In this document: positions 1 through 6,783 of the stretch, in pieces
Position numbering within the stretch: position 1 is the first letter of the stretch
Layout of the letters: the number at the start of each line of letters is the position of its first letter
Source: Campylobacteraceae bacterium
GTDB lineage: Bacteria; Campylobacterota; Campylobacteria; Campylobacterales; Sulfurospirillaceae
Length of the DNA stretch: 9,744 nt
Assembly (NCBI GenBank): GCA_019162915.1
Contig: JAFLKZ010000113.1
Span: 37,488 to 47,231, forward strand
Direction of reading: 5' to 3'
Position numbers and translations under genes: made by a program
The notes under the pieces: generated by a model
The model's database searches: none
Told to the model about the DNA's origin: nothing
What the model saw: the letters and a program-made list of their open reading frames with translations, nothing else

Positions 1-3000
1 TAAATTCTCTATCCATCTCTTTTCCAGTTTTCAGTAGCGCTCTTGACATTAAATGTACTTTTAACTTATCAGGAACTACTCTTGGGTCTTGGTTTTGAAC
101 TATTAGCTTTATATTTGCGGATCTTGCTCTTGCACCTATTTTAACTAGTGTATCAAGAATTTCATCTTTTACTCTCAGCTCTTCACCTCTAGCATACATT
201 AGATCGATTTGAGCATACTCATCTATTATAAGGAAAATAGGATCTTTATCTAGCTTTGTAATGCCATTATTTGCCATATACTCTTCTCGAAGATACATTT
301 CTGCCTCGACTTCATGAAGTGCCGCTAAAAGTTTAGATGGCTTTGTCCCTTTCCCAAATACATCTAATTTCTCTGAGTTTAAATCTTTATATCTATTGAA
401 TTCTATACCATTTTTCAAGTCGACTAAATACATTTTTTGGATTTTATCTATACTGTGAAGAAGTGAGAGTATAACACCATTTATAAAATTTGATTTACCA
501 GAGCCTGATGCACCTATAATCATCATATGAGAAAGGTCATTTATTTTGGTATAGTATTTTGATGAGCCTACACCATACCCCCAGAAGATATTATCTTTAT
601 TTAGCTCATCCATTGTATTACATGATTTTAACTCATCTTTAGATGGGATTTTTGCATATTCATAAAGAACTATATACTGTTTTGTTGAGAAACTCTCAGC
701 ATATAACTCTTTATTGGTCTTATCATATATATCTAGTTTATAAACTCTATCTGGCTCATTAAATAAGGTTTTAAAATTGGTTTTTTTAGATCTATCTTTC
801 CATTCTCTGAGATCTAACTCTGGTATAAATGTATAAAAATAGATTCTATTTTCTCCATCTTCTTTAACTTTTTCAAGTTTAGGATAGTTTCCTCTCCTAT
901 CTTTTAATTCAAGTAGTTTAGGGATACTCTCTTCAATTTTTTCTTTAAGTGCTATAGTGTTTCCTGAAACTTGTATACCTACTCTTTTACCAATGAATTT
1001 TATTATTTCTGTTTTATTATCTATCCATTTTTGTACATCTTGAACACCTTGAAAATATATGTGTTCTATGCCATCAATATTTTCAGTTTTTAAATATTTT
1101 CCACCTATATTTAGTAATTTTGGCATAGCACTTATTGTAGATTCTATAATTAAAATAAATTTCTCTGTTCCATATTTTGGATAGAGAGTATGTGACTGAT
1201 CATACTCTTCAATCTCAACAGGTATTTCCAATTCGTCTTCTATATAATTTTTTTGTTCGTTCCAATGTTCAAGAGTTGTTCCTGAAATATTTTTAAACAA
1301 TATACATGTTTTATATGTATTTTCATCTATTCTTATAAATTCAGGTTTTCTAGAGTTAACAAGTAAATTTTTGATCATGCTAGCTTCATTTGAATTACCA
1401 TATACTTGAATTAGATATTCGCTATTATGGCTATCAATAAGTTTAATATCCTTTAATTGTAATATTTTTTTGATTTCATCAAGTTTTGAGTTCCAATCAA
1501 AATGATCTTTATACATAGTTTTATAAGTAAGCAGTGCTCCTAGCTGATTAACAGATATATTAGTTATGTATAAGCTAATTTTTTCATAACCTAATAGCTC
1601 AATCTTATCGATTGCCTTTTGAAACAGTGCATTTTTATCTGACAGAAAATCAAGAATTTCTATATAACCTTTATATGCAGCCCAAATTGAAGCCGTTATA
1701 TTATTTATATCTTTATTTTTATTTGAAGCGCCATTATGTATTAATAGTTCCACTAAGTCAAGATTGTTATTTTTAGTAGCAATAATTATCGCAGGGGTGC
1801 CAAACTCATCTAAAGCTTCAATATCTGCACCGTTTGAGAGTAAAAACTCAATGGCTTTAATATCGCTATTTGTAACTGCATCAGCTATGTTTTTATAGGG
1901 GGTTCCAAAAAGAGTTTTTGTAATATTCTGTATATCTTCTATATTATTAATATCAAAAGTTTGACCCATTTCTAAAAATAATTTTAATAAATCTTTATGG
2001 TTGTTATATGCTGCTAAATGTAGGAGGTTTCGATTGTTTTCATCTAGAACCTTATCATTTGCACCTTTCTTTATTAGCTCTTTTGCAATTTCTGTGGACC
2101 CATTTTTGACTGCTATCATTAATCCTGTATGACCAAACTCATCTAAAGCTTCAATATCTGCACCGTTTGAGAGTAAAAACTCAATGGCTTTAATATCGCT
2201 ATTTGTAACTGCATCAGCTATGTTTTTATATGTATAGTCAAATAGTACCTGGGTTATTTTTCGTATCTCTTCAATATTATTAGTATCTAATTTTGCGCCT
2301 TTCTTCAAAAGATATTCAACAGAATCGCCTTGTAGATTTATTGCGGCAACCAGCAGAGAAGTTTCTTTATTTCTGTTCTTGTGCTCAATATCAGCACCAT
2401 TTTGTAGAAGAAAATCTATAACCTGAATATTACCGCTTTCTGCTGCTTTGTGGAGAATCGTATTTCCATTTTTATCTTTATGATTAACATCGACACCCCT
2501 AACTACTAGGTAATAAAGGCAATCAATAATTTCTTTATTTTCAAGATTAATGCGATGGAGTATTTCTTCAATTTTTATTTTTTTATTATATTCCTCATAA
2601 TTTTTTAACTTACCTAAACCAAAATCAGTTACTGTTGATAAATCTAGAGATGTATAGTATTTTCTTTCTTCATTTTTTCTCTGTTTAAGTTTTAAATTAT
2701 GAGCTCTTTTTATTTTATAATCTTTCAACGCTGAAAAAAATGCTACCAACGCTGAAAAAAATGCTGGCAACAAGTAGTAAATTACAAACGCAATAACATA
2801 ACTAGCAACAAATGAACAAACAACACAAAGTAGATAATACATAGCTCCTTCACCTACGGCATCAACCAGACCGGTGAATCCATGGTTTGCTTTCCATTTT
2901 TCTACATATTTAGTTATTGCATAGTAAACTGCTATCATTGGGGATACAATACCTAGAAAAATGGAAAGCAATTTTGCTCGTAGTATTGTGTAATCCGATG

Positions 3001-3010
3001 AATCATTCAT
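1..3010 (-). CDS. Membrane-anchored ankyrin-repeat / FtsK-SpoIIIE-type ATPase (C-terminus beyond window)
   Basis: An open frame of about 1003 codons runs from ATG at 3010 off the left edge, so the C-terminus is missing. AAAAGGA lies 6 nt before the ATG. Hydrophobic segments at about residues 9-33 and 57-92 predict membrane anchoring near the N-terminus. Roughly eight ankyrin units follow at about 179-465, with typical LLHLAA and LLxNGADIE signatures. Residues about 466-780 are unrecognised. They contain two similar stretches of the form W-x-x-K-x-x-I with later V-x-I, which may correspond to the domain preceding the motor in other FtsK-like proteins. The motor has Walker A GASGSGKSN at 833-841 (K839), a VDLKNG strand, Walker B FLIIDEYAQ with D930 and E931, and an IKLIVQNQDPR segment matching the FtsK LVVATQRP motif. 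FtsK/SpoIIIE ATPases form hexamers that pump DNA, or protein in type VII secretion. A cytoplasmic motor with ankyrin repeats as a protein-binding module is inference. The fusion is unusual and its substrate is unknown. Confidence 0.85.
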   Translation of the reverse strand, partial: MNDSSDYTILRAKLLSIFLGIVSPMIAVYYAITKYVEKWKANHGFTGLVDAVGEGAMYYLLCVVCSFVASYVIAFVIYYLLPAFFSALVAFFSALKDYKIKRAHNLKLKQRKNEERKYYTSLDLSTVTDFGLGKLKNYEEYNKKIKIEEILHRINLENKEIIDCLYYLVVRGVDVNHKDKNGNTILHKAAESGNIQVIDFLLQNGADIEHKNRNKETSLLVAAINLQGDSVEYLLKKGAKLDTNNIEEIRKITQVLFDYTYKNIADAVTNSDIKAIEFLLSNGADIEALDEFGHTGLMIAVKNGSTEIAKELIKKGANDKVLDENNRNLLHLAAYNNHKDLLKLFLEMGQTFDINNIEDIQNITKTLFGTPYKNIADAVTNSDIKAIEFLLSNGADIEALDEFGTPAIIIATKNNNLDLVELLIHNGASNKNKDINNITASIWAAYKGYIEILDFLSDKNALFQKAIDKIELLGYEKISLYITNISVNQLGALLTYKTMYKDHFDWNSKLDEIKKILQLKDIKLIDSHNSEYLIQVYGNSNEASMIKNLLVNSRKPEFIRIDENTYKTCILFKNISGTTLEHWNEQKNYIEDELEIPVEIEEYDQSHTLYPKYGTEKFILIIESTISAMPKLLNIGGKYLKTENIDGIEHIYFQGVQDVQKWIDNKTEIIKFIGKRVGIQVSGNTIALKEKIEESIPKLLELKDRRGNYPKLEKVKEDGENRIYFYTFIPELDLREWKDRSKKTNFKTLFNEPDRVYKLDIYDKTNKELYAESFSTKQYIVLYEYAKIPSKDELKSCNTMDELNKDNIFWGYGVGSSKYYTKINDLSHMMIIGASGSGKSNFINGVILSLLHSIDKIQKMYLVDLKNGIEFNRYKDLNSEKLDVFGKGTKPSKLLAALHEVEAEMYLREEYMANNGITKLDKDPIFLIIDEYAQIDLMYARGEELRVKDEILDTLVKIGARARSANIKLIVQNQDPRVVPDKLKVHLMSRALLKTGKEMDREF
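1800..1897. repeat. Perfect 98-bp direct repeat, copy A, inside the ankyrin region
   Basis: This stretch is base-for-base identical to 2133-2230, offset by 333 bp (111 codons, in frame). It encodes about residues 372-404 of the ankyrin-FtsK protein, an ankyrin unit containing AIEFLLSNGADIEALDEFG. Identity at synonymous positions implies a recent duplication or gene conversion. Confidence 0.95.
2133..2230. repeat. Perfect 98-bp direct repeat, copy B, inside the ankyrin region
   Basis: Partner of 1800-1897, encoding about residues 261-293. The flanking sequence is similar only at the protein level: NIEEIRKITQVLF before this copy and NIEDIQNITKTLF before the other. The whole 111-residue module is therefore duplicated, but only this core is identical. 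Confidence 0.95.
2726..2767. repeat. Tandem 21-bp duplication in the second membrane segment
   Basis: Two adjacent 21-bp units, caacgctgaaaaaaatgct followed by ac and then by gg, differ only in their last two bases. They encode FFSALVAFFSAL at about residues 84-95, at the cytoplasmic-end side of the second hydrophobic segment of the ankyrin-FtsK protein. The duplication is in frame and lengthens that segment by seven residues. Confidence 0.9.
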
Positions 3011-3032
3011 TTTTATCCTTTTATATTTAAGT

Positions 3033-3038
3033 ATTCTA
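3033..3038 (-). promoter_or_regulatory. Possible -10 box for the ankyrin-FtsK gene
   Basis: TAGAAT on the minus strand lies 22 nt upstream of the ATG at 3010 and upstream of its AAAAGGA ribosome binding site. No convincing -35 is visible, which is common in Campylobacterota promoters. The box sits inside the end of the transposase remnant, so the gene may have been joined to this promoter after the insertion decayed. Confidence 0.3.
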
Positions 3039-3238
3039 AGCTATAGTTGAGCAGTTTGGTTTTTTGTTATTACTAAGCTTTGTAATAACTCCGATAAAAT
3101 CATTCGCTGCCATATACCTAAGGTTAACACCTCTGCGTTACTAATTTTTGCTCTAACATCATCTTTTATCCTTGAAGCTTCAAATAACTTATCAATTAAA
3201 CAATAAACTGTTATAATATCTCGCTCTATCGTATCGCT
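3036..3238 (-). pseudogene. N-terminal remnant of an IS982-like transposase
   Basis: Reading leftwards from 3238, the frame gives DTIERDIITVYCLIDKLFEA, then SRIKDDVRAKISNAEVLTLGI. Near 3111-3115 one base appears lost, and the homologous reading continues in the next frame as MAANDFIGVITKLSNNKKP, ending at TAG 3036-3038. The ERDIIxVYCLID...DDVRAKISNxEVL pattern is how I recognise the N-terminus of IS982/IS4-type DDE transposases. The expected ATG is replaced by AGC, preceded in frame by TAA at 3239-3241, and the catalytic DDE part is absent. This is a non-functional scar of about 200 bp. The family assignment rests on memory of the motif. A perfect 8-bp inverted repeat (3066-3073 with 3082-3089) lies inside it but has no T-tract to make it a terminator. 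Confidence 0.7.
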
Positions 3239-3421
3239 TTACACGGCTTTTTGTGGATTTTTAAGCAACTTTTAAACTAACTTTGCAACTAGTATTTCGT
3301 TATATTTGGTTTTTCTAGTGACTCTCGGTTTCTCTTTTTTGGGCAACGGAAGAATTAAATTAAAAGTTTATCTACAGTCTTATAAAAAGTCTATTAAAAC
3401 ATTAAGAAAAGGTTATGAATT
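3239..3421. other. Intergenic stretch between transposase remnant and phosphoesterase
   Basis: No open frame or protein-like reading is evident on either strand. It may include leftover insertion-sequence end DNA. A TATAAA at 3381-3386 is a weak candidate -10 for the phosphoesterase gene. I see no clear terminator or operator. Confidence 0.4.
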
Positions 3422-4351
3422 GTGATAGAAAAACCGACAATCGTTATAGGTGATGTGCATGGTTGTTTTTTTACGCTTCAAAAGCTACTCAAACAGCTTC
3501 CAAAAAATGCTGAAATCATTTTTGTGGGCGATTTGTGTGATAGAGGAAATTACACAAAAGAGGTCATTGAGTGTGTGTTGCAAAACAACTATGTATCACT
3601 TTTAGGCAACCATGAAAGTTACATGCTTGAATCTGTTGAGTCTGCACTTGAGGGGAAACCTACACGATGGATTGATGAATCATACATGGGAGGAAAAGAA
3701 ACCCTAAAGTCATATAAAAATACCCATGATATTTTGGTAAAGCACCTACAATGGATCGCTCAAAATCCACTTTACATTTTAAAAGACAATTATTTTATAA
3801 CTCATGGATTTGCTTTACCCTACTATAAACGAAGAGATATCAAAGAAAAGCAACACTCTTTTTTAGTCAATCGTGTTAAAGACATTGAAGAGTGGGGGCA
3901 TGATTTTGAAGAGGGTTATGAGCAATATGATTTTATCAATGTTTTTGGTCATGAAACATTTCAAGAAGTGATGATACGAGATAACCTTTATGGCATTGAT
4001 ACAAGCTGTGTATATGGCAACAAGCTCAGTGCGCTAGAGCTTGGAAGTATGAAGGTCTATGAAGAAAAAGTACATCCTCTGGATATTTCCAAAATAACAG
4101 CTGTGGATATTACCGAGCATTTTGGAGCCTATACTGAAGAAGTCATACCCTTCAAGCTTGACGCTGAGAGTATCCTTTTTGATATCCCTTTGACACCACA
4201 GAACATTGATGATGCCCTACAAAAGATGTCCTTACCTTTGAAAGAATTTTTCAATATGTTTTCCATAGCTATATCGCAACACACATCTGCAACTTCGCTT
4301 CGTCTAAACTACGATGCGACCTTGTCGCAAACAGTGTCTATACAGGTATAA
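3422..4351 (+). CDS. Calcineurin-like metallophosphoesterase (ApaH/PrpE or Ser/Thr-phosphatase type)
   Basis: A 309-residue soluble protein. The bimetal phosphoesterase motifs appear in order: GDVHGC (D11, H13), GDLCDRG (D37, R41), LLGNHE (N63, H64), ITHG (H128) and FGHE (H177), followed by YGIDTSCVYGNKLSALEL at 190-207. That last block resembles the end of the catalytic domain of diadenosine tetraphosphatases and PPP-type phosphatases. The family hydrolyses phosphoesters such as Ap4A or phosphoprotein; the substrate here cannot be told. Residues about 210-309 form a C-terminal extension with no motif I recognise. The start is GTG: the codon just upstream in frame is TGA (3416-3418), and AAAAGG sits 9 nt before GTG. 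The ATG at 3415 is in another frame that stops within 13 codons. It is followed after 27 nt by the 127-residue gene, so the two may be co-transcribed. Confidence 0.85.
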   Translation: MIEKPTIVIGDVHGCFFTLQKLLKQLPKNAEIIFVGDLCDRGNYTKEVIECVLQNNYVSLLGNHESYMLESVESALEGKPTRWIDESYMGGKETLKSYKNTHDILVKHLQWIAQNPLYILKDNYFITHGFALPYYKRRDIKEKQHSFLVNRVKDIEEWGHDFEEGYEQYDFINVFGHETFQEVMIRDNLYGIDTSCVYGNKLSALELGSMKVYEEKVHPLDISKITAVDITEHFGAYTEEVIPFKLDAESILFDIPLTPQNIDDALQKMSLPLKEFFNMFSIAISQHTSATSLRLNYDATLSQTVSIQV

Positions 4352-4357
4352 AATTTC

Positions 4358-4373
4358 TACATGTAAAAAGGAT
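4358..4373 (+). promoter_or_regulatory. Leader/RBS block tacatgta-aaaaggat, copy 1
   Basis: The 8-bp palindrome tacatgta followed by an AAAAAGG ribosome binding site sits just ahead of the ATG at 4379. A near-identical block recurs at 4823-4837 ahead of the ATG at 4843. The duplicated leader suggests one gene start was copied, or that both are read by the same factor. Confidence 0.5.
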
Positions 4374-4378
4374 ATACG

Positions 4379-4762
4379 ATGCAAAACAATCAAGAGTTTA
4401 TCGACGAACTGAACAAGGAATGCACCTATTTACTTGAGGTAAAATACCTGTGTGAAGTACAATCGTTAGAAAATGTCACTAGGATGAATTTGGAGTCTCA
4501 AGAGCGTGAAGATAGCATTAAATGCCACCTCACTCTAGTGCAACTTGTAGATAACCTTATCCTTCTAAATCTTAATTTAATTTGTATGCTACAAACAACA
4601 CTCACGGTTGATGAAGATGCTTATCGTAGTTATCTAAACTCCTTAGACCTTGTAAAAGCCAATACCAATGAGTGTACAATTACAAATCGTACACACTACA
4701 TTGAATGGCTGAATTCACTTAGCGTTCCTACGCTTGACGAAGAAGGATGCTTCGCAATGTAG
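4379..4762 (+). CDS. Hypothetical protein, 127 residues
   Basis: I do not recognise this protein. It starts at ATG with AAAAAGG 7 nt upstream and ends at TAG. It appears soluble and largely helical, with a leucine-rich central stretch (LVQLVDNLILLNLNLICML, about residues 53-71) that could pack in a helical bundle and is interrupted by D and N residues, so a membrane helix is less likely. It has six cysteines (15, 25, 49, 69, 97 and 124) without a regular metal-binding spacing. The 27-nt gap to the phosphoesterase gene suggests a shared transcript. Confidence 0.65.
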   Translation: MQNNQEFIDELNKECTYLLEVKYLCEVQSLENVTRMNLESQEREDSIKCHLTLVQLVDNLILLNLNLICMLQTTLTVDEDAYRSYLNSLDLVKANTNECTITNRTHYIEWLNSLSVPTLDEEGCFAM

Positions 4763-4822
4763 AACCAATCTATTTTGCGACATAACCTTATCACAAAAGT
4801 ATCCTAAGATGCCATTTATGTT

Positions 4823-4837
4823 TACATGTAAAAGGAT
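4823..4837 (+). promoter_or_regulatory. Leader/RBS block tacatgta-aaaggat, copy 2
   Basis: Second copy of the palindrome-plus-ribosome-binding-site block at 4358-4373, one A shorter. It positions AAAGG 7 nt ahead of the ATG at 4843, so a gene once began there. Confidence 0.5.
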
Positions 4838-4842
4838 AAGTG

Positions 4843-4939
4843 ATGAAATATGGTGTTCGATGGTGTTCGTAGGTGCATTTTATTGTTAAGTGTTTTGGTG
4901 TTGGAAGGATGTTCTGGGAGTGTTCAAAAATCTGTGTAG
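4843..4939 (+). pseudogene. Truncated lipoprotein start with 10-bp tandem duplication
   Basis: The ATG at 4843 has a good ribosome binding site but reads only MKYGVRWCS before TAG. A tandem 10-bp duplication (atggtgttcg at 4850-4859 and 4860-4869) has shifted the frame. Removing one copy gives MKYGVRRCILLLSVLVLEGC, a plausible lipoprotein signal peptide with lipobox LEGC, then SGSVQKSV and TAG at 4937-4939. The restored frame can also be read today from the ATG at 4850 (29 residues), but that start is 14 nt from AAAGG. Beyond the TAG the frame continues HPVVPKFMIQV and stops again, so the mature part looks lost. The product of the parent gene is unknown. Confidence 0.55.
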
Positions 4940-4978
4940 CATCCAGTAGTTCCTAAATTTATGATCCAAGTTTAGGAG

Positions 4979-5161
4979 CTATTTTGGCTTACTTGTCCAG
5001 ATTATATCACTCGTAAAACCATTGAAATCTACAACATATACTTCATTACTAGTTTGCTGAGCCATACTCATTGCAAATTTTAAAGCTTCACTTTTATCTT
5101 TTGTTTCTAGTAAATTTTTTGCACCAGATCATGCTCCTTTATATTCATTTACTATGTACAT
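4979..5161 (-). pseudogene. Small protein gene with an in-frame TGA at codon 11
   Basis: A very strong ribosome binding site (GGAGGA) precedes the ATG at 5161. The frame reads MYIVNEYKGA, then TGA (5129-5131), then SGAKNLLETKDKSEALKF and on to YVVDFNGFTSDIIWTSKPK and TAG at 4979-4981, a 60-codon gene apart from the TGA. Codon choice and the absence of other stops show the frame was coding. TGG to TGA (tryptophan to stop) by one transition is the simplest explanation. Intact genes in the window use TGG for tryptophan, so general reassignment of TGA is unlikely. I do not recognise the family. Confidence 0.6.
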
Positions 5162-5226
5162 TTCATCCTCCATTAATAAATTTCATTTTTTTGTTACAAA
5201 GCCTTATTTTTTCAAAATATGTGAAA

Positions 5227-6516
5227 TTAATGAACATCTCGCAATAACTCTCGTACTTTTAAAAATTCATCAAGATTTTCAAAGAAGATATTTATAAGTT
5301 TTGGATCAAAATGCTTACCGCTTTCTTCTTTTAAAAGATTGAAAATTCTATCATCATCCCAAGCTTTTTTATAAACCCTATCACTCCCTAATGCATCAAA
5401 GACATCAGCAACGGCTGTGATCCTTCCATAGATGTGAATTTCTTCTCCTTTTAGTCCTCTAGGGTACCCTGTTCCATCCCATTTTTCATGGTGTTCGTTT
5501 GCAACAATTGCAGCAGTTTTCAATATAGGTCTATTGGAGGCTTTTAGAATATCATACCCTATAGAAGCATGTGTTTTCATAATCTGAAATTCTTCTGGTG
5601 TATGTTTTCCAGGCTTGTTAAGAATACTATCAGGGATACCAATCTTACCAATATCATGCATCGGGCTTGCCAATTTAAGCAATTCAGCTTCTTCTTTAGG
5701 CAATCCATAATGCAATCCCAAAAGTTCACTATAAAGGGCCACACGTTTAACATGATTTCCTGTTTCTTTGCTACGAGTTTCAACAATTTCCCCCATTGTA
5801 TAGACAACTTCTTTTTGTGTTGTTAAAATTTCTTGGCTAAGGTCATTTATGTGCGTTATTCCATGATTTATTTCAGCAGCCATGATTTGTATGGCATTAG
5901 AAATTTCACCCAATTCATCAGCTCTTTGCACGTCTATGTTAACCAGATAAGAACCATTTTGAATTTTATTAATGGATTCTAAAATAGCGTGGGTATCTTC
6001 TTTAAGCATTTCACCAAAAATTTTTGCACAAACAAGTGTTACAGAAAGAAATAAAGCTATCAAATAGGTAAGTTCTTGAATCATATGCTCATTATTTGTA
6101 TGATCTGTCTGATATCTCGTCAATACGAGTAAGAGTGTTAATGCAGGAGCAATGGTCAAAATAAAAAAGCTTTCTATAACACGATAAGATATCTTTTCAT
6201 TAAATACATAATAACGAACATCTTTGGCAATCTTTTTATAAGTTTTTTCAAATATGGAGTATTCTAGCTGCGATAAAACACCAGCCCCTAAAATCCAATA
6301 AGCAGATAATAATTTTATGTGGCTTGTTAAAGGAAAATCCGTATATTTTATAAAATGTAATGTAAATGCAAAACACCCAGCAAGCACCCATGAAAGTATG
6401 GAAAGATAATACATGTGACGAGGAATTGTCAGAGCTTTGAAAGGTTGGTTAAAATAGCCGTATAAAATTTCTCGTATAAGAATGTGAAAACAAAAAACAA
6501 AAAACAAATTAATCAA
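5227..6516 (-). CDS. Membrane HAMP/HD-GYP cyclic-di-GMP phosphodiesterase
   Basis: A 429-residue inner-membrane protein. Hydrophobic segments lie at about 2-22, 39-57, 66-85, 113-133 and 148-168. A HAMP linker follows at about 171-223 (DELGEI), then a complete HD-GYP domain at about 237-425. The latter has TGNH (H255), MHDIGKIGIPD (H287, D288, K291), KTHASIGYDIL (H316), NEHHEKWDGTGYP (H342, H343, GYP at 350-352) and AVADVFDAL (D371). This domain hydrolyses cyclic di-GMP to pGpG or GMP, and all metal-binding and GYP residues I can place are present. The start is TTG at 6516 with GGAG 8 nt upstream; the preceding in-frame codon is TGA, and the first internal ATG (residue 35) would remove the first membrane segment. 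The 48-residue ORF upstream ends at that TGA in the same frame, so the true protein may once have been longer. The sensed signal is unknown. Confidence 0.88.
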   Translation of the reverse strand: MINLFFVFCFHILIREILYGYFNQPFKALTIPRHMYYLSILSWVLAGCFAFTLHFIKYTDFPLTSHIKLLSAYWILGAGVLSQLEYSIFEKTYKKIAKDVRYYVFNEKISYRVIESFFILTIAPALTLLLVLTRYQTDHTNNEHMIQELTYLIALFLSVTLVCAKIFGEMLKEDTHAILESINKIQNGSYLVNIDVQRADELGEISNAIQIMAAEINHGITHINDLSQEILTTQKEVVYTMGEIVETRSKETGNHVKRVALYSELLGLHYGLPKEEAELLKLASPMHDIGKIGIPDSILNKPGKHTPEEFQIMKTHASIGYDILKASNRPILKTAAIVANEHHEKWDGTGYPRGLKGEEIHIYGRITAVADVFDALGSDRVYKKAWDDDRIFNLLKEESGKHFDPKLINIFFENLDEFLKVRELLRDVH

Positions 6517-6663
6517 TCATTCATCTCCAGAAAGTTTATCAATAAAAGGACACACATTTGTAGCATAATTTTGTGCAAAAACAATCATTATGATGGATAT
6601 CAGGTATACTAAAATTCTTATTTTTCCAGATAATACCATTTGGGGTGTAACAGATAGCGGCAT
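6517..6663 (-). CDS. 48-residue membrane ORF directly upstream of, and in frame with, the HD-GYP gene
   Basis: An ideal ribosome binding site (AAAGGAG) precedes the ATG at 6663. The product has one hydrophobic helix at about residues 15-31 (KIRILVYLISIIMIVFAQNY) and a short tail ending PFIDKLSGDE. Its TGA stop (6517-6519) touches the TTG start of the HD-GYP gene with no frame change. Either it is a separate small membrane or leader protein translationally coupled to the phosphodiesterase, or it is the true N-terminus of that protein, cut off by a TGG-to-TGA mutation. The second reading supplies a sixth membrane helix, which would put both termini in the cytoplasm where the HD-GYP domain must act. 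Confidence 0.6.
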   Translation of the reverse strand: MPLSVTPQMVLSGKIRILVYLISIIMIVFAQNYATNVCPFIDKLSGDE

Positions 6664-6783
6664 TTATACTCCTTTGAAATATTTTATATGTAATTATGTT
6701 GACAATTTTTTATTTAATAACTAATAATTGCTTTTAAAAACAATATATGAGAGTATCATAAAATATTTTAAATGGAGTAAAGT
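6664..6783. promoter_or_regulatory. Divergent promoter region between HD-GYP operon and frameshifted small gene
   Basis: A 120-bp AT-rich gap between divergent starts. On the plus strand TTGACA (6699-6704) is followed after 17 bp by TAATAA (6722-6727), a fair sigma-70-type pair. On the minus strand the same site reads TTGTCA, with TATAAA/TAAAAT-like sequence further down before the ribosome binding site. Exact start sites cannot be fixed from sequence. Confidence 0.4.

Noticed and set aside
3066..3089. Perfect 8-bp inverted repeat gttattac/gtaataac as a terminator
   Set aside because: No T-tract follows on either strand, the stem is AT-rich, and it lies within the transposase remnant.
4752..4780. 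tcgcaa/ttgcga hairpin after the 127-residue gene as a terminator
   Set aside because: Only 6 bp with a 17-base loop and no T-run.
5577..5807. Minus-strand open frame of 76 codons in another frame
   Set aside because: Shadow of the HD-GYP gene on the same strand, without its own start signals.
5569..5826. Plus-strand open frame of 85 codons
   Set aside because: It lies entirely opposite the HD-GYP catalytic domain, whose motifs are conserved; it has no credible ribosome binding site or protein-like composition.
4979..6663. TGA read as tryptophan (altered genetic code)
   Set aside because: Intact genes in the window encode tryptophan with TGG, for example in the phosphoesterase and HD-GYP genes, so wholesale reassignment is unlikely; only local mutation or recoding remains.
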